Source: Streptomyces pseudovenezuelae
GTDB lineage: Bacteria; Actinomycetota; Actinomycetes; Streptomycetales; Streptomycetaceae
Assembly: GCF_029892565.1 (NCBI RefSeq)
Contig: NZ_JARXVH010000002.1
Coordinates: forward strand, 536,501 to 600,500
Length of the DNA stretch: 64,000 bases
Direction of reading: 5' to 3'
The notes beneath the pieces are model-generated. The model searched no databases and was not told where the DNA came from. It saw nothing but the letters and a program-made list of their open reading frames with translations. Within the stretch, counting starts at the first letter, position 1; the number at the start of each line of letters is the position of its first letter. A program made the translations under genes and the position numbers. Shown in pieces: positions 53,105 to 60,688 of this stretch.

Positions 53105-54204
53105 CAGGCCGCCACCTCGTCGCGGGCCCGCAGTGCGGGCAGCACGGTGTCGCCGAACAGCAGCATGTCCTCGTCGTACTCCGGGAAGATCAGCATGAGT
53201 CCGTCCAGGTCGGCCTCCCGCACGATGTACTCGATGTGCTCGGTGACCGTACGGGCCGAACCCGCCACGTACGGCGTCTGGAAGGCCGCCTCCCCGTCGG
53301 CGCCGTCGGCCCACGCGCGGGCCTGGTCCTCGGGCACGCCCCAGGTGTGCCGCATATGGGCGAGCGCCTCGCGGTCGACGCCCACGCCCCACTCCTTCAC
53401 CTTCTTGACGGCCAGCTCGTCGGTGTCGTCCTGGACGACGGTGAGCATCGAATACGTCTTGCACACACGCCCGTTGGCCCTGGCGCGCGCATGGACGTCC
53501 GCGGACAGCGACCGCATGTCGTCGAGGCTGTCGGCGGCGAGGAAGGCGCCGTCGGCGTACCGGGCCTGGAACCGGCGCGCGTCCTCGGACCGCCCCGCGC
53601 TGATGACGGTCGGCCGGGTCGCCGGATGCGGACGGGACTCGCAGTCGACGAGGTCGAAGTACGGGGTGCGCAGCGTGACCGAGTCCTCGGTCCACAGCCG
53701 CGTGACCGCCTCCGTCCACAGCTCCGTCATCCGATAGCGGTCCTCGTGGCTCAACTCCGGGTCCCAGTCCCCGAATTGCTCGAATTCACCCGCGTAAGAG
53801 CCGTTCACGATGTTCATCCCGGCACGACCGCCGGAAATGTCCTGGAGGGTGGTGAGCATCTTCGCCGCGACGGCGGGATTGTGGATGTTGGCGTGCAGGG
53901 TCGCCCAGATCTTGACCCGACTGGTCGCCTCGGCGAGCGCCGACATCATCGTCATCGACTCCAGCGAGCGGCCCCAGTGGTCCGTACTCCCGCCGAAACC
54001 ACGCCACTTGGCCATCGACATCACGAAGTCGAGCCCGATGCTCTCCGCGTGCAGGGCGGCACGCTTGTTGTACGCGTAGGTCGCCTCGGGATGCGGCGCG
54101 GTGGTGGACAGCATCCAGCCGCCGTTCCCGATGGGAAGGAAGATTCCGTACTCTTTCGCGGGCACGTTGGGGCCTTTCCACGGCTCTTTCAGGGTCTTTT
54201 CCAC
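53104..54204 (-). CDS. FMN-dependent monooxygenase, RutA-like LLM family
   Basis: The 366-residue enzyme resembles E. coli RutA at diagnostic places: FLPIGNGGWMLSTTAP, FVMSMAKWRGFGGSTDHWGR, LESMTMMSALAEATSRVKIW, ISGGRAGMNIVNG. RutA opens the uracil ring at the N3-C4 amide with FMN and oxygen. The similarity suggests oxidative cleavage of a cyclic or linear amide here. It lies between the ABC substrate-binding gene and the amidohydrolase. It differs from RutA enough (for example NGSYAGEFEQFG for the RutA TGWQ region) that uracil need not be the substrate. Confidence 0.85.
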   Translation of the reverse strand: MEKTLKEPWKGPNVPAKEYGIFLPIGNGGWMLSTTAPHPEATYAYNKRAALHAESIGLDFVMSMAKWRGFGGSTDHWGRSLESMTMMSALAEATSRVKIWATLHANIHNPAVAAKMLTTLQDISGGRAGMNIVNGSYAGEFEQFGDWDPELSHEDRYRMTELWTEAVTRLWTEDSVTLRTPYFDLVDCESRPHPATRPTVISAGRSEDARRFQARYADGAFLAADSLDDMRSLSADVHARARANGRVCKTYSMLTVVQDDTDELAVKKVKEWGVGVDREALAHMRHTWGVPEDQARAWADGADGEAAFQTPYVAGSARTVTEHIEYIVREADLDGLMLIFPEYDEDMLLFGDTVLPALRARDEVAA

Positions 54205-54230
54205 GGCTCTACGGCCATGGCTCTACGGCT

Positions 54231-55346
54231 CTACGGCGCGGGCCAGACGAGCTTGTCGTCGGCGTAGATGTCCTTGACGAAGGAGGTGTCGAACCACCCC
54301 TTGGCCTTGGCGCCGGTCACGCTGCTCGGCACGATCTTGAACTGATGCAGCATGTCGACGAGTTGGGCCACGTTGTCGGTGTCGATGCCGCCCAGCGGCT
54401 GTCCGGGCGTCGGGTTGTCCTTGACGACCTGCGTCTCGGTCTTCCAGATGGTCGCGTTGAGCTTCTTGTCGTAGGTCGGGCCGGACAACTTGGCCGCGTA
54501 GCCGACGCATTCACTGATGTGCGCCTCGTCGGCGGAGCAGTACTCGTACGCGTGCAGGGCGGCCCGCAACACGTCCTCGACGGCGTGCGGATGCGCCTTG
54601 GCGAACGCCGGGTTCACCGCCATCGCGCCGATCGAGCTCGGGATGTCGTAGTCCACCGGCTTCCACACGGTGACGTCCTTGCCGGCCGCCTTGAGCTGGT
54701 TGGGCTCGTTGGAGATGAACCCGGTGAGCGCTTCGAGACCGCCCTGCTTGCGGGGCAGTACGGAGGGGTCGTAGCCCTCCTTGACCAGCTTGAGCGAGTC
54801 CCACTTGACCCCGGCCTTGACCATCATCGCCTCGACGGTGGCGGGCACGTAGCCCTTGTGCCCGACGACCTTGCCGTCGAGCTGGGTCAGGTCGGTGATG
54901 TCCTTGTTGGTCATCAGGATGTCGAGCCCGGCGTTCGAGTAGGACGAGATGCCCTTGATGTCGATCCCGTTGGCCTGCGCCTGGATCAGGTCCTGCTCGG
55001 AGATGGCGGACACGGTCGCCTGCCCGCTGGCCAGCAACTTGGTGTTCTGCGCGGTGTCCCCGGTACCGGGCTTGAGGTCGACGGTGAGGCAGAGGTCCTT
55101 GAAATAGCCGAGCTTGGCAGCGGCGACATATTCGAGAATCGAGGCGGACGACTGGAACTGGTACCCGGACAGATACGTGATCTTCCCTGCGGCCTTGTTC
55201 TCGGCGCAGCGCTTGGCGGAAATGGCGGAACCGGCCGAGCCGGCGGAGGCGCTGTCGTCGGAACCGGAGGACGAGCCACATCCGGCGGCTCCGAGCGCCA
55301 ATACTGCGGCGACGACGGCTGATCTGGTGAGGCGATGGTGGCGCAT
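54231..55346 (-). CDS. ABC importer substrate-binding lipoprotein, NMT1/THI5-like
   Basis: The 371-residue lipoprotein has a lipobox (LGAAGC), a Ser/Gly linker, and a two-lobed binding domain of the nitrate/taurine/pyrimidine-precursor kind (LEYVAAAKLGYFKDLCLTVD, TKLLASGQATVSAISEQDL, LTQLDGKVVGHKGYVPATVE). It captures the pathway substrate at the cell surface. The ATG at 55346 starts the signal peptide directly; the longer frame upstream is not supported. It lies 155 bases after the permease gene, separated by a Streptomyces-type repeat. Confidence 0.88.
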   Translation of the reverse strand: MRHHRLTRSAVVAAVLALGAAGCGSSSGSDDSASAGSAGSAISAKRCAENKAAGKITYLSGYQFQSSASILEYVAAAKLGYFKDLCLTVDLKPGTGDTAQNTKLLASGQATVSAISEQDLIQAQANGIDIKGISSYSNAGLDILMTNKDITDLTQLDGKVVGHKGYVPATVEAMMVKAGVKWDSLKLVKEGYDPSVLPRKQGGLEALTGFISNEPNQLKAAGKDVTVWKPVDYDIPSSIGAMAVNPAFAKAHPHAVEDVLRAALHAYEYCSADEAHISECVGYAAKLSGPTYDKKLNATIWKTETQVVKDNPTPGQPLGGIDTDNVAQLVDMLHQFKIVPSSVTGAKAKGWFDTSFVKDIYADDKLVWPAP

Positions 55347-55423
55347 GGGTGACTCCAAACTGGCGTTGATGCCGGGGAGTTGTGGGATGTGAGATGTGGG
55401 ACCGGTGAATGCCGGTGCGGTTC

Positions 55424-55477
55424 GCGCCCCGAAAGGGGCTCGGGGAACTGCGCGACCAGCCCCCACCGGGCCCGCAG
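55424..55477. repeat. Streptomyces intergenic repeat with small hairpin
   Basis: The stretch holds GCGCCCCGAAAGGGGCTCGG then GGGAACTGCGCGACCAGCCC and ends CCCGCAG. The order (CCCC-GAAA-GGGG hairpin, GGGGAACTGCGCGAC, CCCGCAG) is a recurrent intergenic sequence of Streptomyces genomes as I recall them. It separates the permease and binding-protein genes and may act as an RNA processing or partial termination element. Confidence 0.6.
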
Positions 55478-55501
55478 ATTGACAACGGCCTGCCGGCGCA
55501 G

Positions 55502-56377
55502 CTATTGGGTGCTGTCGTGCCAATGCAATACGCGGCGCTCGATGACGGTCACGACGAGCAGAAGCAACACGCCCATCAGCGCGAGGACGAAGATCGAGGC
55601 GTAGACAACCGGCAGTTGATTCATCGACGAGGCCACGCTGATGGCGGTACCAAGACCGCTCGTAGACCCAGAGGCGGACATCTCCGCCACCACCGCACCG
55701 ATGATCGACAGTGGAAAGACGATCCGCAGCGCGGCGAAGAGAAACGGCAGCGCGTTCGGCACGCGCACGTGCCACAACAACTCGACGCGACTGGCATCCA
55801 TCGTCCGATAGACCTGCAACACCTGCTGCGGCACGGACCGCAGCCCCGTCGCGGTATTGATGAGGATCGGGAAGAAACAGATCAGCCCGGTGATGATCAG
55901 TTTGGGCATGGGCCCGAAGCCGAACGCCACGACCAGAGCCGGTGCGATCGCCACCAGCGGGGTGACGTTGAGGACGACCGCGATCGGCATCACCGCGCGC
56001 CGCACGAGCGGCAGTTCACTGGTCAGCACCGCAAGGACGAACGCGGCGACGAACCCTATCCCCAGTCCTGCCGTCGCCTCACCGAGAGTGACGAGCGCGT
56101 TGTGGACGTAGTAGTCGAGGTCGTCGGAGAGCGAGCTGCCGACGTCGGACAGCGGCGGCAGCAGATACGGCAGCTTCTCGGCGCCCCACCGCCAGAGCCC
56201 GGCGAGGATCGCCAGCATCACGACGAGGGGCAGCCATACGGCCGGACGGATCCACGCGACGCGGGACCTGGGGTGCTTGAGGCTGAAGCGGGACGGTTCG
56301 GCGGGCGGCGGTGTCTCGACCGCCGGGGCGGTGGTGCGTTCGTCGGCTACGGTCATGTCCCTCACGCCCCCACTCAC
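55502..56377 (-). CDS. ABC importer permease, SsuC/TauC-like
   Basis: The 291-residue membrane protein has about six hydrophobic segments and the EAA-loop region VYRTMDASRVELLWHVRVPN, with VTPLVAIAPALVVAFGFGPM and GLGTAISVASS typical of nitrate/taurine/sulfonate-class permeases. The GTG at 56377 overlaps the ATPase stop (GTGA). It forms the channel for the binding protein downstream. Confidence 0.9.
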   Translation of the reverse strand: MSGGVRDMTVADERTTAPAVETPPPAEPSRFSLKHPRSRVAWIRPAVWLPLVVMLAILAGLWRWGAEKLPYLLPPLSDVGSSLSDDLDYYVHNALVTLGEATAGLGIGFVAAFVLAVLTSELPLVRRAVMPIAVVLNVTPLVAIAPALVVAFGFGPMPKLIITGLICFFPILINTATGLRSVPQQVLQVYRTMDASRVELLWHVRVPNALPFLFAALRIVFPLSIIGAVVAEMSASGSTSGLGTAISVASSMNQLPVVYASIFVLALMGVLLLLVVTVIERRVLHWHDSTQ

Positions 56378-57219
56378 GCGGCTTCGCTGTGCCAGGCGCG
56401 CCGCAGCCGCTCTCTCACCAGGTCCTCGTACTCGTGGAACCGCCGTTCCCCGAAGAGCCGTTCACCGCGCGGCCGGGGCAGGTCGACGTCGATGCTCTCG
56501 ACGATGCGGCCGGGGTTCGGCGCCATCACGACGACGGTGTCGGAGAGCCGTACGGCCTCGGACACGGAGTGGGTGACGAACAGGACCGTCGTCCGCAACT
56601 CCTCCCACAGGTCGAGGAGTTGGTCTTGAAGGCTCTCGCGGGTGAACTCGTCGAGCGCCGAGAAGGGTTCGTCCATGACGAGCACGTCGGGTTGCAGGCC
56701 GAACGCCCTTACGATCGCGGCGCGTTGGCGCATGCCGCCGGACAGCTGGGCCGGGAGCTTGTGCAGGGCGTCACCGAGACCGGCCTTGACGAGAAGTTCC
56801 TTCATGTCGGGAACGGCCGCCGTCCGGCGCTCGGCGAAGTCCGCGATGCGTTCACGCCGCTTCCCGGCGCCCCGGTTGATCTTCTGCGGCAGCGTGACGT
56901 TCCGCAGGACGGACAGCCACGGCAGCAACGCGGGGCTCTGCGGCACGAGTCCGATCATCTTGGCCGCGCACGCCTCCGCCGGTGACACACCGTGCACCGA
57001 CACCTCACCGCGGTCCGGCTGTTCAAGCCCGGAGACGAGACGCAACAGCGTCGACTTACCGCAGCCGCTGGGGCCGATGAGGCTGACGAAACGGCCGGAC
57101 GGCACCGTCAGATGAACGTTGTCGAGGGCCGTGGTCGAGGCCGACCCGAAACCGTAGACCCGTCGCACCGACCGCAGTTCGAGTGCTGGCGTACCAGTCA
57201 CCTTCACGCTCCCATCCAT
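56374..57219 (-). CDS. ABC importer ATPase, SsuB/TauB-like
   Basis: The roughly 281-residue ATPase has Walker A (GPSGCGKST), the Q-loop (LVPQSPAL), the signature LSGGMRQRAAI, Walker B (VLVMDEPFSALD) and the switch His in THSVSEA. It is the first gene of the nine-gene operon. Start is uncertain: the ATG at 57219 has no Shine-Dalgarno sequence, while a GTG at 57201 has GGAG seven bases upstream. A dyad lies just upstream. Confidence 0.9.
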   Translation of the reverse strand: MDGSVKVTGTPALELRSVRRVYGFGSASTTALDNVHLTVPSGRFVSLIGPSGCGKSTLLRLVSGLEQPDRGEVSVHGVSPAEACAAKMIGLVPQSPALLPWLSVLRNVTLPQKINRGAGKRRERIADFAERRTAAVPDMKELLVKAGLGDALHKLPAQLSGGMRQRAAIVRAFGLQPDVLVMDEPFSALDEFTRESLQDQLLDLWEELRTTVLFVTHSVSEAVRLSDTVVVMAPNPGRIVESIDVDLPRPRGERLFGERRFHEYEDLVRERLRRAWHSEAA

Positions 57220-57223
57220 GTCG

Positions 57224-57239
57224 CGGGCACAAGTGCCCG
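57224..57239. promoter_or_regulatory. Perfect dyad at the head of the nine-gene operon
   Basis: CGGGCAC-AA-GTGCCCG is an exact 7-2-7 inverted repeat ending five bases before the annotated ATPase ATG. It could be an operator at the transcription or translation start. No regulator gene is adjacent except a TetR gene with its own different dyad. Confidence 0.5.
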
Positions 57240-57351
57240 ATCCTGGAAGTCGGAGAGCGTGCGTAGCGAGTGCGACTGACTGCCACGCGGAAATCCGCTT
57301 AGGTGCCCCCGACCGTAGGAAGATTGTGTTTCGGGATACCGCAGTTGACTG

Positions 57352-57798
57352 TTACGGGCGTTTTACGTCTGGCTTCGAAGGAGGCCGCAGCGGGGCGACC
57401 GAGGTGCCGTCGAACACGTAGATCTCGATCCCGAGGTCCGCCGCGGCCCGCGCCACCCAGCCGCCGAGCGCTTGCACGATCAAGTCGGTGACCAGGAGCA
57501 CCGTGCGCTCGGCGCTCGGTACGGAGTCCCGCAGCCAGAGCAGCTTGAACATGTCCGCCATGACCTTGTTGCGATAGGCGGGTTTGTACGCGCCCTGGTT
57601 GCAGACCAGTTGGACGAGTACGCGGCCCGTCGCATCGATCCCCTCCACCTCGACGCGGCTGCCGTCGGGGAGCATGAGCGGTTTCGGACGCAGCACGAAA
57701 CCGAGCCCGTCGCCGAGGGCGAGCAGCATGCGGCGCTCGATGGACCCCTCGGTGAACCGGCTCCACTCGGTGGGGGAGTCGAGTACTTTCAGGCGCAC
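57352..57798 (-). CDS. Conserved hypothetical protein
   Basis: The 148-residue protein begins VRLKVLDSPTEWSRFTEGSI and contains DGSRVEVEGIDATGRVLVQL, RNKVMADMFKLLWL and AERTVLLVTDLIVQAL. The mixed alpha/beta pattern with repeated V-L-x-T-D strands suggests a nucleotide- or nuclease-like fold, but I do not recognise a family. The GTG at 57798 is chosen as the start of the conserved-looking part; an ATG at 57870 is also open. Confidence 0.6.
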   Translation of the reverse strand: MRLKVLDSPTEWSRFTEGSIERRMLLALGDGLGFVLRPKPLMLPDGSRVEVEGIDATGRVLVQLVCNQGAYKPAYRNKVMADMFKLLWLRDSVPSAERTVLLVTDLIVQALGGWVARAAADLGIEIYVFDGTSVAPLRPPSKPDVKRP

Positions 57799-57884
57799 GC
57801 CCCGGAGTCTAGGAATGGGCCGTTTCCTGGGTGTTTCGTGGTGCCGGTGTGTTTGTGGGTGAGCTTTCATCGGGCGGTTCGCGG

Positions 57885-58493
57885 TCAGTTGGGCTGCTCG
57901 GGCCGGAGCAGGCCGTGTGCCAGCAGCCGCGTCATCGCCTCGACCGCCGCGTCGCCCTCCTCCTCGCTCTCGGCGGGCGCCGCGAGTTGGCAGAAGCGCT
58001 CGATCATGGCCACCACCGCGAGTGCGGTCAGCCGCGTGTCCCGATCCGGGGCGGCGAGATCGCGTGCCTCGGCCACGTGCGCGGTCCAGATGTCGACGTG
58101 CCGCGCCCGCATCCCCTCCCAGTGCGCGGCGAACTCCGCGCTGACCAGCGACGCCTCGTAGATGCCGGTCATCTCCGCCCGGTGGGCGCAGTAGGTGTCC
58201 CAGTAGGCGCGCACGTGCCCGCGAACGTCCTCGACCCCGTCGAGCGCGTGCGGCCCTCCGGCCTGCTCGGTCACTCGCTCGCGCAGGGCGACGGCGAAGT
58301 CGTCGACGACCGAGCGCAGCAGGTCGTCCTTGTCGGTGAAGTACCGGTAGAAGACCCCGGCCGACTTTCCCGCCTCCGCGGTGATGTCGGCGATCTTCGT
58401 CGACAGATAGCCCTGGCGCGCTATCACCCGCAGGGCGGCGGCCTTGAGCTCGGCCGCGGAGCGCTCGCCCTTGGACGTCACGGGTGCGGGCAT
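57885..58493 (-). CDS. TetR-family regulator
   Basis: The 202-residue protein has an N-terminal helix-turn-helix (RSAAELKAAALRVIARQGYL, IADITAEAGKSAGVFYRYF) and a helical C-terminus. A strong dyad 26 bases upstream of its start suggests autorepression. The next gene on that side is the GH3 hydrolase on the same strand, so no divergent target is evident. Confidence 0.88.
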   Translation of the reverse strand: MPAPVTSKGERSAAELKAAALRVIARQGYLSTKIADITAEAGKSAGVFYRYFTDKDDLLRSVVDDFAVALRERVTEQAGGPHALDGVEDVRGHVRAYWDTYCAHRAEMTGIYEASLVSAEFAAHWEGMRARHVDIWTAHVAEARDLAAPDRDTRLTALAVVAMIERFCQLAAPAESEEEGDAAVEAMTRLLAHGLLRPEQPN

Positions 58494-58518
58494 CGGCCCT
58501 CCGACATTCTGGAGAACG

Positions 58519-58550
58519 GCTATAAATGTGAATTCAGGTTCATTTATAGC
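58519..58550. promoter_or_regulatory. Operator upstream of TetR gene
   Basis: GCTATAAATG (58519-58528) and CATTTATAGC (58541-58550) are exact reverse complements around 12 bases. The AT-rich sequence stands out from its surroundings and probably overlaps the promoter of the TetR gene. Confidence 0.65.
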
Positions 58551-58650
58551 GCCATCGAGGCCCGTCGTCTCGGCGCCCGCCTCCCAGACAGGCGCCCTCG
58601 ATGCCCGCCTCCCGGACGGGCGCCCTCAGCGCATCGACCTCACCGGCCCC

Positions 58651-60156
58651 CTACCGCGCCCCCGTCAGCACCTCCGCCGCCGCCACCCCGGAGGCAGCCG
58701 TGGCTCCATGGGTGAAGATCTGTACCGCTCCGCTGAGGGCCGTACCCGGCAGGCCCATCTCCACGACGATCGCGTCGGGGCGCGCCGCGATGAGGTCGGC
58801 TAGGGCGTCGGCCATCCAGGTGTGCCGGGCGACGTCCCGCACCACGACGACGAGGGGACGGCCCGTGGCGGGCTCCAGCGCGCACGTCCGAAGGGTGGCC
58901 GGCCGCAGTTCCTGACGCTGCACGCGGACGGTGGTCGTGCCGGGCAGCCGCTCGCTCAGGGGGACGGCCACGCCCCACGGGGTTTCCTTGCCGATGGCCA
59001 GGTTCGTGGTGGGGGCGAGTTCCACGACGTGCGGGGCGGCGGAGAGCGGCAGGGCTCCGTTGATCGCTCCGGTCAGCCGGATGGCGCGGCGGGCCGCTGC
59101 GAAGCCGATGTCCCCGCCGGTCGTGCTGCCGCTGTCGGCGTGGGCCAGACCGGCCGACCAGGCGGCGAACTCCCGGACCCGCGCGGCGGCTTGCTCCAGT
59201 CGCTCCCGGGTGAGCTCCCCGCCGTCCACGGCGTCGACGAGGGCGCCGGCGAGCCGGCCGACCATGGACTCCTCGGCATTCTCGCCACCGACACAGACGG
59301 CGTCGGCACCGGCGGCGACCGCGCGTACCGTCGCGCCTTCGATCCCGAACTGGTCGGCGACGGCGCCCATTTCGATGGCGTCGGTGACGATCAGGCCGTC
59401 GAAACCGAGCTCGTCGCGGAGCAGGCCGTCCAGTATGCGCGGGCTGAGCGTGGCGGGCAGGTCGGCGTCGTACGCGGGGACGAGGAGGTGACCGCTCATC
59501 ACCGCGCGTACGCCCGCGTCCAGGGCGGCCCGGAACGGCGGCAGGGCCTGGGCGGCGATCTCGTCGCGGTCGGCGCCGTAGACGGGCAGGCCGTGGTGGG
59601 AGTCGATGGCCACGTCGCCGTGACCCGGGAAGTGCTTGGCGCAGGCGGCGACTCCGCCCGACTGGAGGCCCCGGATCCAGGCGGCGGTGTGCCGGGAGAC
59701 GACCTTGGGGTCGGCCCCGAAGGACCTGACCCCGATGATCGGGTTGTCCGGGTTGGAGTTGACGTCCGCGCTGGGCGCGTAGTCGAGACTCACGCCGACG
59801 GCGCGCAGTTGGCGGCCCAGGTCGGCGGCGACGGACGCGGTCAGCTCGGTGTCGTCGACGGTGCCCAGTGCGAGGTTGCCGGGACGGGTGGACCCGGTGG
59901 CGGACTCGATCCGGGTGACGTCTCCGGCCTCCTCGTCGATCGCGATGATCAACTCGGGGTTCTCCGCGCGTAGTTGCCCGGTCAGCCGGGCGACCTGGTC
60001 CAGCGAGACGATGTTGCGGGAGAAGAGCACGACGGACGCCAGCCCGTCCCTGATCTCGCGCAGCACCCAGTCCGGAGCCTCGGTACCCACGAACCCCGGT
60101 TGCAGGACGGACAGCGCCAGCCGTCGCAACTCCGTACTGTGCTTGCTGGAGATCAT
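58651..60156 (-). CDS. GH3 family beta-N-acetylhexosaminidase-like hydrolase
   Basis: The 501-residue protein has an N-terminal GH3 barrel with IAIDEEAGDVTRI, the NagZ-type loop KHFPGHGDVAIDSHHGLP (catalytic Asp-His dyad) and the nucleophile Asp in VTDAIEMGAV, plus a C-terminal domain. It should release terminal N-acetylglucosamine from chitin or peptidoglycan fragments. No signal peptide is visible, so it is likely cytoplasmic. A DasR-like site overlaps its promoter region, agreeing with a role in aminosugar metabolism. The ATG at 60156 lacks a strong Shine-Dalgarno sequence. Confidence 0.87.
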   Translation of the reverse strand: MISSKHSTELRRLALSVLQPGFVGTEAPDWVLREIRDGLASVVLFSRNIVSLDQVARLTGQLRAENPELIIAIDEEAGDVTRIESATGSTRPGNLALGTVDDTELTASVAADLGRQLRAVGVSLDYAPSADVNSNPDNPIIGVRSFGADPKVVSRHTAAWIRGLQSGGVAACAKHFPGHGDVAIDSHHGLPVYGADRDEIAAQALPPFRAALDAGVRAVMSGHLLVPAYDADLPATLSPRILDGLLRDELGFDGLIVTDAIEMGAVADQFGIEGATVRAVAAGADAVCVGGENAEESMVGRLAGALVDAVDGGELTRERLEQAAARVREFAAWSAGLAHADSGSTTGGDIGFAAARRAIRLTGAINGALPLSAAPHVVELAPTTNLAIGKETPWGVAVPLSERLPGTTTVRVQRQELRPATLRTCALEPATGRPLVVVVRDVARHTWMADALADLIAARPDAIVVEMGLPGTALSGAVQIFTHGATAASGVAAAEVLTGAR

Positions 60157-60237
60157 CGAGGGTGCTCGCCTTCCGGCCGGGGTTCGCGCCGCTCCATCCC
60201 CCTGCCGACAGGTGAGGGGCGGCACGACAGAACCGAC

Positions 60238-60282
60238 TTGGTACAGACCAATGAGTCTCCGTTCAGCCGAACCGCTCGTCAA
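60238..60282 (-). promoter_or_regulatory. GH3 promoter with DasR-like (dre) site
   Basis: TTGGTACAGACCAA (60238-60251) agrees with 10 of 12 core positions of the DasR consensus TGGTCTAGACCA. It lies just downstream of a minus-strand promoter, TTGACG (60277-60282), 17 bases, GAGACT (60254-60259). A repressor at this position would block initiation. DasR governs N-acetylglucosamine genes in Streptomyces. Confidence 0.65.
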
Positions 60283-60410
60283 GAGGCAAGTTGCGCCGCG
60301 CGCCAGGTGTTGCGCCGCTGCGTTCCATGCGGGCGGCGACCGCCTCATTTCACCGTCAAGTGGACGCTGATGCCGGTGGTTTGATGACGACACGCGGACA
60401 ACGGCCATGT

Positions 60411-60437
60411 TTGACACGGCGAGTTGGTCTAGTCCAA
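60411..60437 (+). promoter_or_regulatory. Second DasR-like site at a plus-strand promoter candidate
   Basis: TTGGTCTAGTCCAA (60424-60437) matches 11 of 12 core positions of the DasR consensus. It sits in the spacer and -10 region after TTGACA at 60411-60416; the -10 itself (CCAAAT) is weak. If used, this promoter would read toward the PhyH operon with a leader of about 250 bases. Confidence 0.55.
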
Positions 60438-60688
60438 ATTAGGGGCACGCGAGTTCGAAGTGTGGCTGGTGCGGCGCGTGGTGCAGCAACCCTGTAGGCC
60501 GCCCGCCCTCCTTCGGTCCGTGCGGCAGCGCTGTTCGCCAGGCGCCGTCGCTCGGCACCGGTGCGCGTCCGGATGCGAGGTGTGCAGACCGCCATACGCC
60601 CGCATTCCTGTGCCGCGGCCGACGCCTCGCACAAGCGGTGGCCTCCGGCCGGTGGCCACCGGTAAGAGATCGAGGTCTGGAACACTGC

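Larger units (their letters stand above)
60157..60688. other. 532-bp divergent regulatory region
   Basis: No gene is supported in this stretch between the GH3 gene and the PhyH operon. It holds two DasR-like sites (60238-60251 and 60424-60437) and two promoter candidates, listed separately. The 250 bases nearest the PhyH gene show nothing further that I recognise, so that gene may have a long leader. Confidence 0.5.
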
